A stretch of 64,000 nt of DNA from Paracoccus sp. MC1862 (GCF_016617715.1 NZ_CP067225.1:1178001-1242000); one strand, 5' to 3'; counted from the first letter of the stretch, positions 19,439-28,612 are shown. Numbers and translations are program-made. The notes: generated by a model from the letters alone, not told the origin.

Positions 19439-20653
19439 TCAGGTTGCCGGGACAAGCTCGCGTTCGCGCGGCAGCAGGGCCGTCAGCAGTCCCAGCACCG
19501 GCAGCACCGAGCAGAGGTTGAAGACGAAGCCGATCCCTTGGGCGTCCGCGACCGCCCCCAGCACCGCCGCCGCGATCCCGCCCATGCCAAAGGCAAAGCC
19601 GAAGAACAGCCCGGCGATCAGGCCCGTCCGCCCCGGCACCAGCTCCTGCGCGAAGACCACGATGGCGGGCGCGGCCGAGGCGATGATCGCGCCCACCAGC
19701 ACCGTCAGCACGGCGGTCGTGCCCAGCCCGACATGCGGCAGCAGCAGCGAAAAGGGCAGCACGCCGAGGATCGAGAACCAGATCACCTTGCGCGCGCCCA
19801 CTTTGTCCCCGACGATGCCTCCCAGCATGACGCCCGCGGCCGAGCCGAACAGCAGCAGGAACAGCATCACCTGCGAGGCTTGCGCGGTCATCCCGAATTT
19901 CTCGATCAGGAAGAAGGTGTAGTAGCTGGTCAGGCTGGCCATGTAGAAGGCCTTGGTCATCGACAGCACCGCCAGCACCCCGATGGCCATGGCGATGCGG
20001 CGGACGGGCAGGACTGGCCCCGCGGCCACGCGCAGCGCCCCGGCCTTGCGCCGGCCCTCGGCCCAGCGCCCGACCTGCCACAGCACTCCCGCGCCGCCCA
20101 GCGCGATCAACGCCAGCCAGCCCAGCACCGGGCGGCCCAGCGGCACCACAAGGAAGGCGGCCAGCAGCGGCCCCAACGCCTGCCCGCCGTTCCCGCCAAG
20201 CTGGAACAGCGACTGCGCCGTCCCGAATCGCCCGCCCGAGGCCGTCCGCGCTACCCGCGAGCTTTCCGGGTGAAAGATCGACGACCCCAGCCCGATCAGC
20301 ATCGCCCCCGTCAGCAGCACCGGATAGCTGCCCGCCTGCGCCAGCGTCAGCACGCCTGCAAAGCTGCACAGCATCCCCACCGCCAGGGACCGCGGCATCG
20401 GGTGGCGGTCGGTGACCATCCCCACCACCGGCTGCAGCAGCGAGGCCGTGACCTGGAAGGCAAAGGTCATCAGCCCGATCTGGGAATAGCTCAGCGCGAA
20501 CTCGGCCTTGAGCAGCGGGTAGATGGCCGACAGCAGCGACTGCAGGATGTCGTTGACCATGTGGCACAGGCTGATCGCGATCAGCACGGGCCAGGCCGGA
20601 CCCGTCGAAACCCGCGCCGCGGGCCGGGGCGCCGAGATGTCGCTTGTTGTCAC
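19439..20653 (-). CDS. MFS transporter, fosmidomycin-resistance (Fsr) subgroup
   Basis: A 404-residue protein with twelve hydrophobic segments. The N-terminal LCHMVNDILQSLLSAIYPLLK and MVTDRHPMPR loop are typical of Fsr-type exporters. These export small molecules by proton antiport; the physiological substrate is unknown. The frame is open upstream to 20773, but those residues are basic and unlike the family; GTG at 20653 (VTTSDISAP) with AAAGGA 10 nt upstream is preferred. It is divergent from a GntR/UTRA regulator. It lies next to the ureide genes but with its own promoter region. Confidence 0.85.
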   Translation of the reverse strand: MTTSDISAPRPAARVSTGPAWPVLIAISLCHMVNDILQSLLSAIYPLLKAEFALSYSQIGLMTFAFQVTASLLQPVVGMVTDRHPMPRSLAVGMLCSFAGVLTLAQAGSYPVLLTGAMLIGLGSSIFHPESSRVARTASGGRFGTAQSLFQLGGNGGQALGPLLAAFLVVPLGRPVLGWLALIALGGAGVLWQVGRWAEGRRKAGALRVAAGPVLPVRRIAMAIGVLAVLSMTKAFYMASLTSYYTFFLIEKFGMTAQASQVMLFLLLFGSAAGVMLGGIVGDKVGARKVIWFSILGVLPFSLLLPHVGLGTTAVLTVLVGAIIASAAPAIVVFAQELVPGRTGLIAGLFFGFAFGMGGIAAAVLGAVADAQGIGFVFNLCSVLPVLGLLTALLPRERELVPAT

Positions 20654-20801
20654 ACCCGTGATCCTTTCCGCCCATCGCCGACGCCGGATTTCCAGCCTTT
20701 TACGGAAGGTCGTCAGGAACGTCCTGGAACTGTCAAGAGACAGCCCCGACCAAAGCGGAATGAAGAAAATCAATAATTTGTCAATACAGACCCGCCATAG
20801 A

Positions 20802-20829
20802 TTGACGCAACGTCAGATTGGCTTAAACT
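20802..20829 (+). promoter_or_regulatory. Possible promoter with a TGACG/CGTCA dyad between the MFS gene and its regulator
   Basis: TTGACG (20802-20807), a 16-nt spacer and TAAACT (20824-20829) resemble a housekeeping promoter toward the GntR gene. The -35 overlaps a perfect 5-bp dyad, TGACG-CAA-CGTCA (20803-20815), a possible operator. The whole 265-bp gap is AT-rich compared with its surroundings. Confidence 0.4.
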
Positions 20830-20918
20830 TTCTCTTGCGAAAGTTGATTATCTTTAAGGGCAGCTTTCCCCGGTGCTGAAGTTTGGTCTATGATCTTGCC
20901 CGCAAGGATCGGAATATT

Positions 20919-21674
20919 ATGACAAATCTTCGACGTCATTCCGCGCGCCCCACAGGGTCACCCCCGGCAGGTGGACGGGCGGTCACCTGGGCGGGCATTC
21001 GCGGGGTGATCATGGATAGAATCACCCACGGGATCTATCCGCCCGGCTCGCTCATCCCCACCGAACATCAGTTCGCGGCCGAGTTCGGCAGCGCAAGGGC
21101 CACGGTCAACCGCGCGCTGACCTCGCTGGCGGAACGGGGCGTGCTGGAACGGCGCCGCCGCGTCGGCACCCGCGTCGTGCTGGGGCTTGATCCGGCAAGC
21201 CAGCGCGCCAAGCTGCCGGTGATCCGCGACATGGTGGAAGGGCGCGGCCACAAGTTCAACCTGCACTTTCTGGGCCGGGTGGACCGCCCCGTTCCCACTC
21301 CCATTCGCGAGCGGCTGTTCCAGAGCGATGCCGCCGACCTGCGGGAATATTGCGCGCTGCTGTGTGCGGACGACACCCTTATCTGCGCCGAGCGGCGGTG
21401 GACCGACATGCTCGCCCTGCCCGGTCTGACCGAGGAGGTGTTGACGACCACCAGCGCCAATGAATGGATCGCGCTCAATGTCACGATCACGCTGATCGAG
21501 CGCACCGTCTCGGCCCATCGCGCGGCCGAGGTCGAGGCGGACGGGCTGCTCGATTGTCAGCCCGACGCGCCGGTGCTGGTCAATGAAACCGTGCTGTGGA
21601 TCGGGTCAAAGCCGGTCAGCCTGGCGCGCCACAGCTTCGTGCCGGGCTTTCAGTTCGACCCGACACTGTCCTGA
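20919..21674 (+). CDS. GntR family regulator, HutC/UTRA subgroup
   Basis: A 251-residue transcription factor. Residues ~30-95 form the winged helix (IPTEHQFAAEFGSARATVNRALTSLAERGVLERRRRVGTRV is the readable signature). The remainder is a UTRA ligand-binding domain, ending in LARHSFVPGFQFDPTLS, which is typical of HutC-like proteins. ATG at 20919 follows AAGGA by about 10 nt. It is divergent from the MFS transporter and probably regulates it. The last 25 nt overlap the end of the convergent enoyl-CoA hydratase gene. Confidence 0.88.
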   Translation: MTNLRRHSARPTGSPPAGGRAVTWAGIRGVIMDRITHGIYPPGSLIPTEHQFAAEFGSARATVNRALTSLAERGVLERRRRVGTRVVLGLDPASQRAKLPVIRDMVEGRGHKFNLHFLGRVDRPVPTPIRERLFQSDAADLREYCALLCADDTLICAERRWTDMLALPGLTEEVLTTTSANEWIALNVTITLIERTVSAHRAAEVEADGLLDCQPDAPVLVNETVLWIGSKPVSLARHSFVPGFQFDPTLS

Positions 21675-22468
21675 CCCCGGCGCAGGGCGGCAAAGCCCGC
21701 TGCCCGCTTGCCCAGAAAGGCGGCCATCCCCTCGGCCGCCTCGGCCGAGCCCAGGGCAAGGGCCATCGGCTCGACCTCGGCATCAAGTTGCGCCTCCATC
21801 AGCGCGGCCCTTGCGCCGGTCAGCAGCGCCTTGATCGCCGCCTGCGCCCCGGCCGGTCCCTGCGCCAGCCGGACCGCGATCTCCTCGGCCGCCGCCAGAG
21901 CCGTGCCCGGTTCCACTGCCGCGTTGATCGCGCCCAGGGCCGCCATCCGCTCGGCCCCGATCGGCTGCCCCAGCAGGCAAATCTCGGCGGCAAGCGCGGG
22001 CGGCAGCGCCGCCGTCAGGCTGCCGGAAAGCCCTCCGTCAGGGATCAGCCCCGCATTCACATAAGAGGCGGTGAAGCGCGCGTCCCGCCCCGCCACCACC
22101 AGGTCGCAGGCCAGCGCCAGCGAAATGCCCGCCCCTGCCGCGCCCCCTTCTACCGCCGCGATCACCGGGCGCGGGCAGTCGATCATGGCGCGGACCAGCG
22201 ACTGCAGGTCCTCGATCGCGGCCTGGCGCTGGGCATGGGTCATCTGCGGTGCGGTCATCAGCACCGTCAGGTCGCCGCCCGCGCAGAAGAACCCCTCGGC
22301 CCCGGTGACAATCACGGCGGCGATGCGCGGCTCGGCCGCGGCCTGCGCCAGCGCCTCGCGCAAGCCGCTGTAGAAGCCGGCGGTCAGCGCATTGCGCCGC
22401 TGCGGATTGTCGTTGACGACGACCAGATGGGTGCCCCGATCCTCGATCCGGCAGTTCTCTTGCGGCAT
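21650..22468 (-). CDS. Enoyl-CoA hydratase/isomerase family protein
   Basis: A 272-residue crotonase-fold protein. Oxyanion-hole segments GAEGFFCAGGDL (near 56-67) and EGGAAGAGISLALACD (near 106-121) are intact. The catalytic region reads AGLIPDGGLSGSL, with Asp where classic hydratases have Glu; this is the pattern of isomerase-type members such as PaaG. Substrate and pathway are not revealed by neighbours. It is convergent with the GntR gene, overlapping it by 25 nt, and monocistronic by position. Confidence 0.85.
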   Translation of the reverse strand: MPQENCRIEDRGTHLVVVNDNPQRRNALTAGFYSGLREALAQAAAEPRIAAVIVTGAEGFFCAGGDLTVLMTAPQMTHAQRQAAIEDLQSLVRAMIDCPRPVIAAVEGGAAGAGISLALACDLVVAGRDARFTASYVNAGLIPDGGLSGSLTAALPPALAAEICLLGQPIGAERMAALGAINAAVEPGTALAAAEEIAVRLAQGPAGAQAAIKALLTGARAALMEAQLDAEVEPMALALGSAEAAEGMAAFLGKRAAGFAALRRGQDSVGSN

Positions 22469-22641
22469 CCGTTCCTCCGTTGCTGCGGCAGGCTAGGCGC
22501 GGGGCACGCGCCCCCGCAAGCCCGACGCGAGGTCACGCCGCCTCGGGCCGCCACGGTCAACCAATATTGACCCGCGCGGGCTTGGCAGAGCCGCCCGCTG
22601 CTGCGAGTGGTGAGCATCTGATTTCAAGGAGCCATTGCCGG

Positions 22642-23988
22642 ATGTCCCGTCCCACCGCCCTGCGCCTGCTGCCGATGCTGACCGCCGCGATGCTGATGCT
22701 GTCCACCGCCCTGCCCGCGGCGGCGCAGAGCAAGCGCGCCGACATCGCCCTGGCCGACATCGAGGCGGCCACCTACCCTGGACGGGGCGACCTGCCGCCC
22801 GGCCAGTCGGCGCTGACGGCCAAGATGCAGATCCTTCTGGACCGCTCGGGCGTGTCGCCGGGGATCGTGGACGGCTTTCGCGGCGGCATGAGCGAAAGCG
22901 CGGTGCGGGCGTTCGAACGGATGCACGGCCTGCCGCAGGACGGCGTTCTGGACCCGCAGGTCTGGGCGCTGCTGCAGCGGAACGCGGTCTCGCCCCTGAC
23001 CTCGACCTACACCATCACCCCCGCGGATGCCGAGGGGCTGGTGGACCGCATCCCGACCGACTACGCCGAAAAGGCGCAGATGCCGTCGATGGGCTATACC
23101 TCGGTGCTGGAGAAGCTGGCTGAGCGGTTCCACATGGACGAGAAGTTCCTGGCGCAGTTGAACCCCGGCGCCAGCTTCGCGCCGGGCGAGACAATCAACG
23201 TCACTGTGCCCGCCAAGCCGATCCGCGCCACCGCCCTGCGCGTCATCGTGGACGCCGAACGCCGGCGGGTCGCGGCCTATGACGCGGGCGGGCGGATGGT
23301 CGCGGATTACCCGGCGACGGTCGGCTCGTCGGCCACGCCTTCGCCGCAGGGGACGCATCTGGTCGAGGCAGCGGTGATGAACCCTGACTATACCTACAAC
23401 CCCAGCATCAACTTCAAGCAGGGCGAGAACGACAAGGTGCTGCGGATCCCGCCGGGACCGAACGCCCCGGTCGGCAATGTCTGGATCGACCTGTCGAAGC
23501 CCACCTACGGCATCCACGGCACACCCAATCCGTCCCAGCTTTTCGTCAACCAGAGCAACGGCTGCGTGCGGCTGACCAACTGGGACGCGCAGGAACTGGC
23601 GAAGATGGTGGTGCCGGGGCAGACGGTGGTGGACTTCCTGCCGCCCGGCGTGACCATCGCGGATGTGACCCCCGCGGTCGAACCGGCGGTCCTGCCCGAT
23701 GCGGCGGGCACCACGATTGCCGCAGCCGTGCAGGACGCGGCGGCATCCGCCCCGGCCATGGTCACGGCCAGCCGTCCCATTCCCCGGCGAGTGCTGCCCG
23801 GCGGCGCCCCTGCCGCCGATACCCCGCTGGCCGTGGCGGTCGAGGCGGCCGTGGCGGCAGCGGCCGCGCCCATGGCGGTGCAGGGAACGGACCCGCTCGC
23901 CTCGGCGCTGAGCGGGGCGACAAACGGGGCGCTGGACCCGCAGCCCTATACGGCTCCGGCGGGCGCCGTGGCTTCGGGGGTGAACTGA
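22642..23988 (+). CDS. L,D-transpeptidase (YkuD domain) with peptidoglycan-binding domain
   Basis: A 448-residue exported protein. Residues 1-29 are a signal peptide ending PAAAQ. A peptidoglycan-binding helix bundle follows (about 60-115, VDGFRGGMSESAVRAFERMH). The YkuD catalytic domain covers ~200-335, with HG in GIHGTPNP and the nucleophile cysteine in QSNGCVRLTNWD. The last ~100 residues are Ala/Pro-rich and low complexity. The enzyme cross-links peptidoglycan or attaches proteins to it. AAGGAG precedes ATG 22642 by 10 nt. The extensin-like gene follows after 2 nt, so the two are co-expressed. Confidence 0.92.
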   Translation: MSRPTALRLLPMLTAAMLMLSTALPAAAQSKRADIALADIEAATYPGRGDLPPGQSALTAKMQILLDRSGVSPGIVDGFRGGMSESAVRAFERMHGLPQDGVLDPQVWALLQRNAVSPLTSTYTITPADAEGLVDRIPTDYAEKAQMPSMGYTSVLEKLAERFHMDEKFLAQLNPGASFAPGETINVTVPAKPIRATALRVIVDAERRRVAAYDAGGRMVADYPATVGSSATPSPQGTHLVEAAVMNPDYTYNPSINFKQGENDKVLRIPPGPNAPVGNVWIDLSKPTYGIHGTPNPSQLFVNQSNGCVRLTNWDAQELAKMVVPGQTVVDFLPPGVTIADVTPAVEPAVLPDAAGTTIAAAVQDAAASAPAMVTASRPIPRRVLPGGAPAADTPLAVAVEAAVAAAAAPMAVQGTDPLASALSGATNGALDPQPYTAPAGAVASGVN

Positions 23989-23990
23989 GG

Positions 23991-24812
23991 ATGGGGCGGC
24001 GGGCATTGCTGTCGCTGACGCTTGCCGCCGCCCTCGCGCAACCGGGAATGGCGCAGGACGCGGGATCAGGCGCGCTGCCCCCGTTGGCAGTCCCGCCCAT
24101 CCCGAGGCCCGAAACCCCGGCGCTGGTGCCTGCGGATGACAAGGCCCCGCCATCCTCGGGCGCCCTGATCCCGCCCGAAGCCTACGACCAGCCTGTCATC
24201 CCTCTTGGCACCCCCCGGCCTGCGGCATTCGAGACCCTGCGCGAATCGGATTTCGACCATGCAGCCTGCCGGCTGGGACTTGTCATGCTTGGGGTAGATC
24301 ATGCCGAGGTCCCGCCCCTCACTGACCCGGACCAGCGCGATTGCGGCATCGCCCGCCCGGTCGAGCTGCGCGCCATCCAGCCCGGCATCACGGTCGAGGG
24401 CAGCCCGGTCCTGCGCTGCGACACGGCCCGCGCCCTTGCCCTGTGGCTGCGCGAGATGGTCGTTCCCGCCGCAAGCCGGCTGCCGGGCAGCCCGCGCCTG
24501 ACCTCGGTCATCACAGGGCCCGGCTATGCCTGTCGGGGCGTCGTCGGTGGCTCGACCGGGGGGCGGATCTCGGAACATGCGCTGGGCAATGCCATCGACA
24601 TCGCGGGCTTCGGCTTCGACGACGGCTCGCGGGTCGAGATCGCCCCGACCGCGGATCGCGGCGACCTGGCCGCGGCGTTCCAGAACGCGGTGCAGGGCTC
24701 GGCCTGCCTTTACTTCGCCACCGTGCTGGGACCGGGCAGCAACGCTGCCCATGACGACCACCTGCACCTGGACATCAAGGCCCGGCAGGGCGGCTTCCGG
24801 CTGTGCCAGTGA
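23991..24812 (+). CDS. Extensin-like family protein (probable periplasmic cell-wall hydrolase)
   Basis: A 273-residue protein with a signal peptide (residues 1-~22), a Pro-rich linker and a C-terminal extensin-like domain. Visible signatures are YACRGVVGGSTGGRISEHALGNAIDI (split here as ISEHALGNAIDIAGF) and DDHLHLDIKARQGG, which place His/Asp residues in a D-Ala-D-Ala carboxypeptidase-like zinc site. Paired cysteines probably form disulfides. Although annotated from a plant name, bacterial members are thought to act on peptidoglycan. The gene starts 2 nt after the L,D-transpeptidase, which supports a cell-wall role. Confidence 0.82.
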   Translation: MGRRALLSLTLAAALAQPGMAQDAGSGALPPLAVPPIPRPETPALVPADDKAPPSSGALIPPEAYDQPVIPLGTPRPAAFETLRESDFDHAACRLGLVMLGVDHAEVPPLTDPDQRDCGIARPVELRAIQPGITVEGSPVLRCDTARALALWLREMVVPAASRLPGSPRLTSVITGPGYACRGVVGGSTGGRISEHALGNAIDIAGFGFDDGSRVEIAPTADRGDLAAAFQNAVQGSACLYFATVLGPGSNAAHDDHLHLDIKARQGGFRLCQ

Positions 24813-24816
24813 GCTG

Positions 24817-25548
24817 TCAGCGCCGATTGCGTTCCAGGTCGAGATAGCCGGGATCGAAGCGCGCCAGCCGCACCAGCTCCGGCCAGTCCAGCAGTTCGAC
24901 CTCGGTTCCCGACCAGCGCAGCAGCTTGCGGTCGCGCAGGTCGCGGACCGCCCGGTTGATGTGGATCGAGGAATAGCCGAGGATGCTCGCCAGTTCGCGC
25001 TGCAGCAGGGGCAGCGTCATCCGATGGTTGCGGGCCGCGCCCACGGCGGCAAGGCGGGTGTAGATCTCGCACAGAAGATGGGCCAGATGCGCGCTGGATC
25101 GCAGCGCATTCGCGGCGACGAGCCATTGGCGATGGATGGCGGCGTCGATGGCGGTGGTCATCCACAGAAGCCGCGTCAGATGCGGGTGATTCTTCGTCAC
25201 GTCGTCCAGATGGGCGTGATCGACGAACTCGACCTCGGCCGTGCCGAAGGCCAGGATGCTTTCCTCGACCTTCGACAGCACGAAGCCGTGCAGGTCCATG
25301 AAGTCGCCGGGGATATGCAGCGCGCTGATGACGCGCTGGCCGGCGCGGCCCGGCAGGACATGCAGCCGTCCCGCCATCCCGCGCAGCACAAGGCAGCTTT
25401 CGTCCGGCTCTTCGCCCGCGGCGATGATCGTCTGGCCGTTGTCGAAGCTGCGGGTCCTGGTCGGGATCGAGCGCAGCTTGGTCAGGTCACGCGCGCTCAA
25501 CTCGTCGCGAAGCTGAAGGTAACGGATAAAATATTCGCTGAGCGCCAT
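24817..25548 (-). CDS. Crp/Fnr family transcriptional regulator
   Basis: A 243-residue regulator with an N-terminal cyclic-nucleotide-binding-like beta roll (about 20-125; GEEPDESCLVLRGMAGR, HIPGDFMDLHGFVL) and a C-terminal helix-turn-helix (about 165-225; LLQRELASILGYSSIHINRAVRDLRDRKLL is the readable region). No Fnr-type cysteine cluster is seen, so it does not look like an oxygen sensor. ATG at 25548 (MALSEYF) is preferred; an ATG at 25629 would add 27 residues. It is convergent with the extensin-like gene, only 4 nt apart. Target genes are unknown. Confidence 0.85.
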   Translation of the reverse strand: MALSEYFIRYLQLRDELSARDLTKLRSIPTRTRSFDNGQTIIAAGEEPDESCLVLRGMAGRLHVLPGRAGQRVISALHIPGDFMDLHGFVLSKVEESILAFGTAEVEFVDHAHLDDVTKNHPHLTRLLWMTTAIDAAIHRQWLVAANALRSSAHLAHLLCEIYTRLAAVGAARNHRMTLPLLQRELASILGYSSIHINRAVRDLRDRKLLRWSGTEVELLDWPELVRLARFDPGYLDLERNRR

Positions 25549-25718
25549 CTTCCACACCGCCGCATATTCCAGCGGTTGATTGTCGGGGGGCACGGCCAGA
25601 TGCAATCCCGGGAAATGCCGCCTTAACAAAAGAATATGGCGCCGCGCGGCGCAAGCTGAAAACTTGGCGGAAAAGGGGCGGCAATGCCGCCCCCTTCATT
25701 GCCGTGCCGGATGAAGGT

Positions 25719-26573
25719 TCAGCGACGGTCGAGGTCGCTGTTGCGGTCCACCACCTGGCCGCGCTCGTCCTCGATCTCGACCTCGGTCTTGCGGACTGTG
25801 TCGCGCACGGTCTCGGTGTGCGATTCGACGTCCTTGCTCAGCCCGATCTCCTCGACGACGCGGGCTTCCTTCTGGACGACCGCGGATTCGGCATATTCGC
25901 TCGCCTCGATGCTGCGTTCCTGGAAGTCGGCGCTGTCGGCGGGACGGTCCACGGGGCGGCGTTCGACATGGACACGCTCGCTGCGAAGCTCGACATCTTG
26001 CTCGACCGGTGTCTCGACCACATAGGAGCGCACGCGCACGCGGCCGCCCTCGGTCTGACGCTTGCCGACGGTCACCTGTTCTTCGACGACGTCGATCTTG
26101 CCCTCGGCGTTCAGGTTCGCGTCCATGCCGGCGCTGCGCTCGCCGGCATAGCCTGCGGCCGCGACCTCTCCGGCGCCGTAGCCGGTCCAGCCCTCGGTCC
26201 GCCATTCGGCCTCACGGGCGTCCAGATCGACTGCGCCCTCGTTATCCAGAATGTCCAGCGCGGTTTCATACTGGTTTTCGGGGATGTTGCGCACCGTGAC
26301 CAGATAGCCGCCGCGGTTCAGGCCCTCGGCATAGGCATAGCGGTCTTCCTCGGGGAAGAAGAAGTCGCCGATCGATTCAAAGAAGCCGCGGTCGGTGCGG
26401 GCCTCGGCCGAATACTGGCGGGTGCCGTAACCTTCGTTTTCCTGCCCGGTCAGCACCACATCGGCGATGCCGGCGGCTTTCAGCGCGGAAACGGCGCGGT
26501 CAGCATCGGCGCTGCTGTCGAACATCGCCGACAAGCTGCGCATCGAACCGGCGTTCACGGATTCCATAGCCAT
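25719..26573 (-). CDS. DUF2382 (YsnF/AvaK-type) stress-associated protein with general-stress N-terminal domain
   Basis: A 284-residue hydrophilic protein. Residues ~10-110 resemble the general-stress fold found ahead of DUF2382 (AVSALKAAGIADVVLTG, YLVTVRNIPENQYETALDIL). Residues ~150-265 are the DUF2382 domain, rich in Glu/Arg/Val (IDVVEEQVTVGKRQTEGGRVRVRS, VELRSERVHVERRPVD). No catalytic residues are evident; the family is linked to desiccation, oxidative and general stress. ATG at 26573 follows GAGG by 8 nt; a GTG two codons upstream is possible. The second DUF2382 gene is immediately upstream. Confidence 0.85.
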   Translation of the reverse strand: MAMESVNAGSMRSLSAMFDSSADADRAVSALKAAGIADVVLTGQENEGYGTRQYSAEARTDRGFFESIGDFFFPEEDRYAYAEGLNRGGYLVTVRNIPENQYETALDILDNEGAVDLDAREAEWRTEGWTGYGAGEVAAAGYAGERSAGMDANLNAEGKIDVVEEQVTVGKRQTEGGRVRVRSYVVETPVEQDVELRSERVHVERRPVDRPADSADFQERSIEASEYAESAVVQKEARVVEEIGLSKDVESHTETVRDTVRKTEVEIEDERGQVVDRNSDLDRR

Positions 26574-26591
26574 TTTCACATCCTCACAAGT

Positions 26592-27092
26592 TTACAGATC
26601 GTGGTCGGGAAGTCCGCCCTGCCCCGTCACGGGGCCGGGATCGGCCGCGTCGGGGTCCAGCGGCTCGACCACGGCGCGCTGGCGGCGAAGTGTCACCGGA
26701 ACATCGACCGTTTCGGTCGAGCGGGTCCGGCGAATATGGATTTCCTCGACAAGGAACAGCTTGGTGACGACGACTGCCCGTTCCTCGACAACGGGGATGA
26801 TGGTGACATCGCCATCCTTGCGAATGTCGGGCATCACCTCGATCTCGCGATCGACGGGGTGGCGCGTGACCTCGACCTGCCCGGATTCAAGCGCGACCGG
26901 GTGCAGCACCGGCGCCTCGTCGGTGACGACGCGGACGCGGACGCCGCCTGTCTGGTGGCGTTCGACGGAAATGCGGGCTTGCTCTTCGACGATGGTCAGG
27001 ACATCATCGGTGGCAATGCGGGTTTCCGCCTCGCGGCCCTGAAGGTTCGCGGGGTCTAGGGTATTTCCATCGCGGTCCTGGCGTGTCGTCAT
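26592..27092 (-). CDS. DUF2382 domain protein (short paralogue)
   Basis: A 166-residue hydrophilic protein made almost entirely of a DUF2382 domain (VLTIVEEQARISVERHQTGG, VRVVTDEAPVLHPVALESG, VEVTRHPVDREIE, TKLFLVEEIHIRRTRSTE). It is the first gene of a pair; the longer paralogue starts 18 nt downstream. The frame extends upstream to 27197, but MTTRQDRDG at 27092 with AGGAT upstream is the better start. Function is unknown beyond the stress association of the family. Confidence 0.82.
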   Translation of the reverse strand: MTTRQDRDGNTLDPANLQGREAETRIATDDVLTIVEEQARISVERHQTGGVRVRVVTDEAPVLHPVALESGQVEVTRHPVDREIEVMPDIRKDGDVTIIPVVEERAVVVTKLFLVEEIHIRRTRSTETVDVPVTLRRQRAVVEPLDPDAADPGPVTGQGGLPDHDL

Positions 27093-27236
27093 CGGGGGCG
27101 CGATCCTCGCTCGTGTCAAATCTTCGACGCGACGATCCGTTGATCGCGGTCTCCCCAAGAACGTGATCGCGGGCGATCCGGTTTCCGCGATAAACAAACG
27201 TTCATGTGATCCCGGCCGGACTTGACCTTTCGTCCG

Positions 27237-28553
27237 TCAGCCCATTCTGGGCGCATGGCCTGCCAGTGCGTCTCCCAGCATCTGGAAACTCTGCTGCGCA
27301 TCATCCGATTTCAGCGCCACGAAGCCGTCGAGCGCGGGGTTGATCCGCACCGCCTCGTCCAGCCTGGGATCGCTGCCCGCCGCATAAAGCCCGGCCTTTA
27401 TCATCAGCTCGGATTCCGCATAAAGGCCCAGCGCCGCCCGCGCCCGCGCGATGAAAGCGTTTTCGACCGTGCTCGCCGCGTGCGGCAGCGAGCGCGAGAC
27501 CGACCGCAGCACATCCACTGCCGGAAATCGGCCGCGTTCGGCGATGGCGCGGTCCAGCACGACATGCCCGTCCAGCACGCCGCGCAGGATGTCGGCGACC
27601 GGCTCCTCCATGTCCGATGCCGCCACCAGCACGCTGAAGATCGCGGTGATGTCGCCCGCGCCCTCCGGCCCCGGCCCGGACCGTTCGGCCAACGCCATGA
27701 TCATCTGCGAGGTCGAGGGCGGAAAGCCGCGGTGGCTGGGCGCCTCGCCCGAGGCGAGCGCGATCTCGCGATGCGCCTCGGCGAAGCGGGTAATTGAATC
27801 GGCCAGGAACAGGACGTGGCGGCCCTGATCGCGGAAATGCTCGGCCACGGTCATGGCAGCCCAGGCGCAGCGCCGCCGCATCAGCGGCGACTGGTCCGAG
27901 GTCGCGGCCACCACCACCGCCCGCGCCATCCCCTGAGGCCCGAGCGTCGTTTCCACGAACTCGCGCAACTCGCGCCCCCGCTCGCCCACCATGGCGATCA
28001 CCACGACATCCGCCGTGACCCCGCGGGCAAGCGCCGAGAGCAGCGTCGTTTTCCCCACCCCAGAGCCGGCAAACAGCCCGATCCGCTGCCCCCTCACGAT
28101 CGGCAGCAGCGTGTCGAAGACGGCAAGCCCGGTGTCCAGCCGCTCGCCCAGGCGGCGGCGCGAGGCGGCGGGCGGGGGCGGGCTGCGGAAACGGCGGTCT
28201 TCGTGCCCCGCGCGCAGCGGACGGCCGTCCAGCGCACATCCCAAGGGATCGACGATGCGACCGATCCATGCGTCGCAGGGCGCGATCACCGGACGGAACA
28301 GCAGTTCGACCGGCGTCCCGATGGACAGCCCGTCGGTTGCGCCTTCGGGCAGGATCAGCGCGGCTTGCGGGTCCAGCGCGATCACCTCTCCGCTCAGGAC
28401 TCCGTCCAGAAGGGCCACACGGTCGCCGACCGAGGCGATGTGGTTCAGTCCCCCCGCCTCGACCACGCCCGCGCGGATGGCGGTGACGCGGCCGAAATGG
28501 CGGCTGACCCGCAGCCTGCGGATGCGCGATGCGATCGCTTCGATCCGGTCCAT
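27237..28553 (-). CDS. fliI: Flagellar type III export ATPase FliI
   Basis: A 438-residue cytoplasmic ATPase that energises export of flagellar rod, hook and filament proteins. Walker A GSGVGKTT is at 163-170; the Walker B region is VLFLADSITRFAEAHRE, and GEAPSHRGFPPSTSQ follows as in F1-beta-like ATPases. ATG at 28553 (MDRIEAIA) has GGGGGAG 9 nt upstream; an in-frame ATG six codons earlier overlaps that site. It is transcribed divergently from the flgB operon across 96 bp, the arrangement of Rhodobacteraceae fla2-type clusters. Confidence 0.95.
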   Translation of the reverse strand: MDRIEAIASRIRRLRVSRHFGRVTAIRAGVVEAGGLNHIASVGDRVALLDGVLSGEVIALDPQAALILPEGATDGLSIGTPVELLFRPVIAPCDAWIGRIVDPLGCALDGRPLRAGHEDRRFRSPPPPAASRRRLGERLDTGLAVFDTLLPIVRGQRIGLFAGSGVGKTTLLSALARGVTADVVVIAMVGERGRELREFVETTLGPQGMARAVVVAATSDQSPLMRRRCAWAAMTVAEHFRDQGRHVLFLADSITRFAEAHREIALASGEAPSHRGFPPSTSQMIMALAERSGPGPEGAGDITAIFSVLVAASDMEEPVADILRGVLDGHVVLDRAIAERGRFPAVDVLRSVSRSLPHAASTVENAFIARARAALGLYAESELMIKAGLYAAGSDPRLDEAVRINPALDGFVALKSDDAQQSFQMLGDALAGHAPRMG

Positions 28554-28612
28554 GTCGGCTTTCTCCCCCAAGGCAAAATTTCCGCTCGAAACGGTTTCTA
28601 AACCTTCTGTGG

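Noticed and set aside
27160..27186. Possible EcfG promoter for the DUF2382 pair (GGAAA-N18-CGTT on the minus strand).
   Set aside because: Both the -35 sequence and the spacing depart from the consensus, so it was not listed as a promoter.
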